A stretch of DNA of 64,000 nt from assembly GCA_025716855.1 (NCBI GenBank), contig JAIXMQ010000002.1, forward strand, positions 124,001 through 188,000, in the 5' to 3' direction. Made by a program: the position numbers and the translations under genes. Source of the stretch: Pilaira anomala (taxonomy: Eukaryota; Mucoromycota; Mucoromycetes; Mucorales; Mucoraceae). The notes beneath the pieces are model-generated. The model was not told where the DNA came from. It did not search any database and saw nothing but the letters and a program-made list of their open reading frames with translations. Positions 60,668-64,000 of this stretch are shown here, piece by piece (the first letter of the stretch is position 1; each line of letters starts with the position of its first letter).

Positions 60668-60820
60668 TGAAGAGTCTTTATTTTATTATTATTTGAAGTT
60701 ATTGAAAGTAAAGAGGCTTGATTGAATTCGATCAGTAAAGTTGATATGATCCTATATAAATAGATTTGTATGTATGGGAAAAGCATTCTTCTTACAAACA
60801 GGTTTTTTTTTTTTTTTGAG
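59805..60820. other. Region downstream of DIS3L2 with G-rich tract
   Basis: About 1 kb. It holds the G-rich tract at 59931-59970 and several long T or A runs (for example 60361-60384 and 60632-60663). Minus-strand open frames here are driven by the homopolymers and are not called. Confidence 0.5.
59931..59970 (+). repeat. GGA repeats and 15-G run, potential G-quadruplex
   Basis: Several GGA units are followed by 15 consecutive G and then GGGGG. This is conspicuous in DNA that is otherwise AT-rich. It lies about 130 bp after the DIS3L2 stop. Confidence 0.9.
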
Positions 60821-60907
60821 TTAGTAGGTGTGTACTTCATATTCGTCAAAAATCTTAAACACTTCCTGGTCAGATGAAGAATTACACTTGGAAGTACAAG
60901 AACCCAT
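60821..60907 (-). CDS. Candidate micro-gene, 28 residues, MGSCTS start
   Basis: The frame reads MGSCTSKCNSSSDQEVFKIF and ends DEYEVHTY. MGxC at the N-terminus with Ser at position 6 fits an N-myristoylation and palmitoylation signal. Upstream on the minus strand (60908-61010) is a CT-rich leader of the type seen before real genes in this window. An alternative splice, donor GTACAC after DEYE and acceptor TATATAG at about 60752, would replace VHTY by DHINFTDRIQSSLFTFNNFK, giving 44 residues. No family is recognised and the call rests on leader plus motif. Confidence 0.35.
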   Translation of the reverse strand: MGSCTSKCNSSSDQEVFKIFDEYEVHTY

Positions 60908-61198
60908 GGGAAATTACAAACAGATTTTTTTTTTTTTAGATGATAGTTAAAAGAAAAGAGAGAAAGAGAAAGCGGAAAACTCTTTGCTTTTATCTTTTTT
61001 TTTAAAAAAAAAAAGTCTCATTGTTTGACCATCATCTATTGTTTATCTTACATAAATAAATAAAACATAGACCATGTTAATATGTATATATTGTTTAAAC
61101 GAAATTTATTCTGTAAAGTTGTTTTGTTTATAAAGGAAGCACCAACCAAGAAGTACAGAAAAAAAAAATCATTTTTTTTTTTTTTTACATGAGGGTCG

Positions 61199-61279
61199 CT
61201 AATAATAAGACGCAGGGAGCCAAAAGCCAGGATGACTACTACTGCTACTTGCTTTTGGTGTAGATGAACAACAGCCCAT
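61199..61279 (-). CDS. Candidate micro-gene, 26 residues, MGCCSS start
   Basis: The frame reads MGCCSSTPKASSSSSHPGFW and ends LPASYY. MGCCSS is a strong dual-acylation (myristoyl plus palmitoyl) type start. The upstream minus-strand sequence (61280-61380) is T/C-rich and ends AACAAAACAATG, a good leader and start context for this genome. It lies about 300 bp from a second MGxC frame on the same strand. It may be the first exon of a longer gene, but no convincing next exon was found. Confidence 0.35.
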   Translation of the reverse strand: MGCCSSTPKASSSSSHPGFWLPASYY

Positions 61280-61780
61280 TGTTTTGTTTTGTTAGAAAGA
61301 ATGAAAAGACAAAAAGAAAAAAATTCAGGGCGTGTTTATACTTTGAATAAAAAAAAAAAAAAAGAAGGTCTCATTATGGTTAAAAAAACAGATATATATA
61401 TATATATATTATGTTGTCACCAATCTCCTCTGTAAAATATTGTATGTATGTATTGCAACAAAAATGATGAGTGCAAGACTTAACGCCGCAAATGATAAGG
61501 TGTATCTCAATGAACAATTTCAAAAAAAAATATATCAGACCCAAAAGAGATAATCAACAATTGTGTGTTGACAACTATAAGTCGCAATTGTTTATACTTC
61601 AATCTATATTAAGCTAATCTTGCAAAATGATAATTGATAATACCAGATTATTATTCAATCTCTGTAAATAGGCTTTAATATATATTTGACAACATAATTA
61701 TACATAGGACAGACGGTCGTAAAATAATTATTTGAAAAAGGGTACCTATAATTGTTTTGGGTTTATGCGGGTAATGCCTC

Positions 61781-61818
<38 letters not shown>

Positions 61819-62068
61819 AAACAAGAGTGATTATACATAAAAAATCTTTGTATTTCCAGTAAAATTAATCTTTACGAAAACAAATAAAACATGCCTGTCT
61901 ATATTTTAGGTCAGGAACTACTGACTCCCATTATACAGGTCAAATAAGAGTAGAAATAAATTTATCAAACAAATTATATTACATGTGTGTATACATAGTT
62001 AAAAAGACTTGTTTTTTTTTTCCAATGTCAACATTCATCCGCATGCCAGTGTTGTTATCATTAACTCA
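61280..62068. other. Gene-poor region with TA and T repeats
   Basis: About 790 bp. It probably contains the promoter for the MGCCSS micro-gene, a (TA)n run near 61391-61408 and a 33-T run near 61783-61815. No gene is seen. Confidence 0.5.
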
Positions 62069-62430
62069 AAATGCCTAACGGAACAGATAAACAAGAATTA
62101 ACTCGTAAGCTCTAAAAGCAATTATAAGGTGTATATGATGTATAATAAGGCATTCTCAATCAGTTGGATTTTAATGGCGGTAAATCCTTATCAAACAACT
62201 GTGACGGAGACGAACTATGTAAATTATCACGATATTTTCCTCACTTGACATCTTCATCCGAGTCGATACAAATAATACCTCACTTCTTCCTCGACATCAA
62301 TATCTTTTTTTTGTTGGTTACTCGAGCACCTAAAAATTATCTCTATCATATCTGCTATCCTCTGGCAGGTGTAGGATATATTCACTGGTTCACTCAACTC
62401 TACCGTGCATCTCTATCCCATCCAATATAA
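62069..62430 (+). other. Doubtful gene fragment
   Basis: An ATG at 62070 opens MPNGTDKQELT, followed by a donor-like GTAAGC and an acceptor-like ATCAG at 62163. Past the acceptor an 88-codon frame includes DGDELCKLSRYFPHLTSSSE and GYIHWFTQLYRASLSHPI. The phases do not match: the donor is phase 1 and the open frame needs phase 0, so the two parts do not join. It could be a decayed gene or chance. Confidence 0.2.
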
Positions 62431-62910
62431 AAGCAGTTTTTTTTTTTTTTTTTTTGAAGCTAAGATGATATAAAACTGGGAGGAGGTATGTGGCATACTT
62501 GATATCAGGGGTAAATTCATTTTTTTTTTTTAATTGAATTGCGATAAAAGAAAATCGAATACTTTCAGTAATCGAAAACTGTTTTCAAAGAGCAACTTTA
62601 GCTTTTTACTTTTTGATATCCGGTTAAAAATTCTTTTTGTTTTTTAAAATTAGAATATCATACACATAATATGCTCTATATAATATCTTATTTTATAAAA
62701 TAGTTTATACATGTAATGTATATAACTATATGTTTGTAGACATGATAACAGATGTCTATATTCCCATTTTCAAACAATTACATCTAAATTAAATAAAAAA
62801 TACCTTTTTTTGAATCATTCATAATTATTCTATGAAACCTATGTTATATCTTTTTTTTTTTTTCTTAAATATAAGCATTCAATTTATTAAGCTAAATAAT
62901 GAAATCGGTA
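62431..62910. other. AT-rich region, nothing recognised
   Basis: About 480 bp of very AT-rich sequence with no gene or repeat that I can support. Confidence 0.5.
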
Positions 62911-63022
62911 TTTACTGAATCTACTATAATTTACCCCGAATTACGAGTAAAGTAAAATTCGCCATTCACTTGAAGAAGCGAACGTAGTAAAACTCACTTC
63001 ACATTCGCTAGAATTCAGTAAA
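62911..63022. repeat. Small inverted-repeat segment
   Basis: TTTACTGAAT at the left and its exact complement at the right (63013-63022) enclose about 92 bp. Inside are repeated TTCGC/GCGAA inverted pairs. It could fold or be a tiny MITE, but no second copy was found in the window. Confidence 0.35.
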
Positions 63023-63658
63023 CGATGTGAACCTCTTTAGCCTTAGCGCTGCATGGCAAGCCGATAAAGCTTTCGTACTGTCGAATGTTCAGGACGGGAA
63101 TGACCATGACAAGGTGTGGGTGATTGTTCAATCAGAAACATTGACAATGCCTGTAAAGATGATATGTTGCCGTTATCAACTTCTTCATTCGATAATAGGC
63201 TTGACTTTGTCACAAGATAACAGCTTTTTGCCCAGAAATCACAACACAAAATACGCTGCATCCATGGTTTACCATCAACAGGTGTGAACTTGGTGATAAA
63301 TGTCAATGGAGAAAGTTTATCGATACAAAATAATACCGTCACCAATGGATAGGATTTGTACAATTATGTTTCGTACTTTGACTGTCATTTGACCAATCGT
63401 TCCATAAAAGCTTCATTCATGATGGCACTGCACCTCGATCAGAATGGGTGGCAATGAGTTTTGAATGCCTAGACAAGGGACATACAGACTATCGCTACGG
63501 GAGCCATTACCCCATTCAGTGCTTGCGGTTGTATAAGTTCCTTTTTGGGACATTCAGCAGATCCGAGGTGATAATAATATCAATCACAGTTGATGTTTTT
63601 AGGATGGACTTGCTTAATTGGTCCATTCCTTTCCTACTCAAGAATATCGAGCATTCTT
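63023..63658. other. Possible decayed element DNA
   Basis: GC content is higher than in nearby intergenic DNA, and both strands have moderately long open frames (63027-63287 plus, 63043-63363 minus, 63448-63672 plus). This looks like former coding sequence. None of the translations is recognised and stops interrupt all frames. It adjoins the nuclease relic at the right edge. Confidence 0.3.
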
Positions 63659-63990
63659 CTACTGCAACCTGACCTTGTACATTAAGAGTCCGTGGCAGTT
63701 AACTATAGGATTTTTGCTCCGTTGGTACGGTCTGGGGTTCTTGCATTTTTTAAAAGTCTCTAACGATGAGCTAGTACAAGTGGGGCAAACACTAGAAGTC
63801 TTGTATTTGTAAAGGAGGTACAGCTGAAACCCCTCTTTTTTCAACATTCTTCTTTGTTCCTTTACCTCGAATCGATTCATGAAATTTAGTATGAGCACCA
63901 GAAGACCAGTCTTCGAAAACTAGTACGCTATCTTTTCCGAATTTTCTTCTTATAAATTACTTGCTATAGGCTTTTGTCTGTCTGTACTTG
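63659..63990 (-). pseudogene. Decayed TnpB/Fanzor-like nuclease, C-terminal part
   Basis: On the minus strand, one frame reads FGKDSVLVFEDWSSGAHTKF followed by HESIRGKGTK. After a frameshift near 63865 the next frame continues RRMLKKEGFQLYLLYKYKTS then SVCPTCTSSSLETFKKCKNP and NPIVNCHGLL. An acidic EDWS segment, a helical link and a CPxC-type zinc finger near the C-terminus fit the end of a RuvC-like TnpB or Fanzor nuclease, and a very similar tail is common in Mucorales element proteins. The expected second zinc-ligand pair and the RD...N segment are missing. The upstream part lies beyond the window. The family assignment is inference. Confidence 0.45.
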
Positions 63991-64000
63991 GTTTATATAT

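Noticed and set aside
60249..60849. Minus-strand frames of 112 and 79 codons
   Set aside because: Both contain long Lys or Phe runs from homopolymers and no motif; they lie where the 3' flank of the micro-gene would be.

Overview
This window is nuclear DNA from an early-diverging fungus, most likely a Mucoromycota (Mucorales-type) genome. The evidence is AT-rich sequence, very frequent poly-T and poly-A tracts, many short (about 50-110 nt) GT-AG introns ending in TAG or CAG after T-rich stretches, short intergenic gaps, fungal housekeeping genes, and relics of transposases that resemble those common in Mucorales. No species can be assigned from the sequence alone.

Layout. 1-4 kb: 3' end of argininosuccinate synthase, an eight-exon NAD-isocitrate dehydrogenase subunit (IDH2), and a convergent DNAJC8/Spf31-type J protein. 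4-13.5 kb: an accessory island with no intact conserved gene. It holds two near-identical 177-bp MITEs in opposite orientation, a 643-bp non-autonomous element with long terminal inverted repeats and a 10-bp target duplication, two decayed copies of an intron-containing lineage-specific gene, a broken gene of another Mucoromycota family, a tRNA-like Pol III-style segment, and a decayed Tc1/mariner-like transposase. 13.5-36.6 kb: a dense housekeeping block with RPL24, a mitochondrial RbfA-like factor, a secreted or vacuolar aspartic protease, a histone-fold/low-complexity protein, GMP synthase, a multipass membrane protein, TMA46/ZC3H15, a 23-exon M3 oligopeptidase, a G-protein alpha subunit, an ERD1-like EXS protein and OMP decarboxylase (URA3). 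36.6-38.9 kb is repeat-bearing intergenic DNA. 38.9-59.8 kb: TFIIB, a WD40 protein, a METTL21-type methyltransferase, a 2416-residue DOCK-family Rac GEF, an SR-protein kinase, a Q/acidic-rich protein and a DIS3L2-type exoribonuclease. 59.8-64 kb is gene-poor, with two candidate micro-genes encoding MGxC-start peptides, a G-rich tract, and a decayed TnpB/Fanzor-like nuclease tail at the right edge.

Functional themes are RNA and translation (RPL24, RbfA-like, TMA46, DNAJC8, SRPK, DIS3L2), transcription (TFIIB), nucleotide and amino-acid metabolism (ARG1, GUA1, URA3, IDH2), and signalling (G-alpha, DOCK GEF). Several pairs are divergent and closely spaced (RPL24 with the RbfA-like gene; the histone-fold gene with GUA1; SRPK with the Q-rich gene), so shared promoters are likely.

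The observations most worth following up are: an apparent one-nucleotide exon in RPL24; a MITE inserted exactly at a splice acceptor, with its own terminus offering a new AG; a repeated hairpin element whose two copies differ by a compensatory base-pair change; stop codons of two convergent genes that overlap by 9 bp; and the pair of MGxC micro-ORFs. All exon boundaries were placed by hand from GT-AG signals and frame continuity; transcripts would be needed to confirm them.
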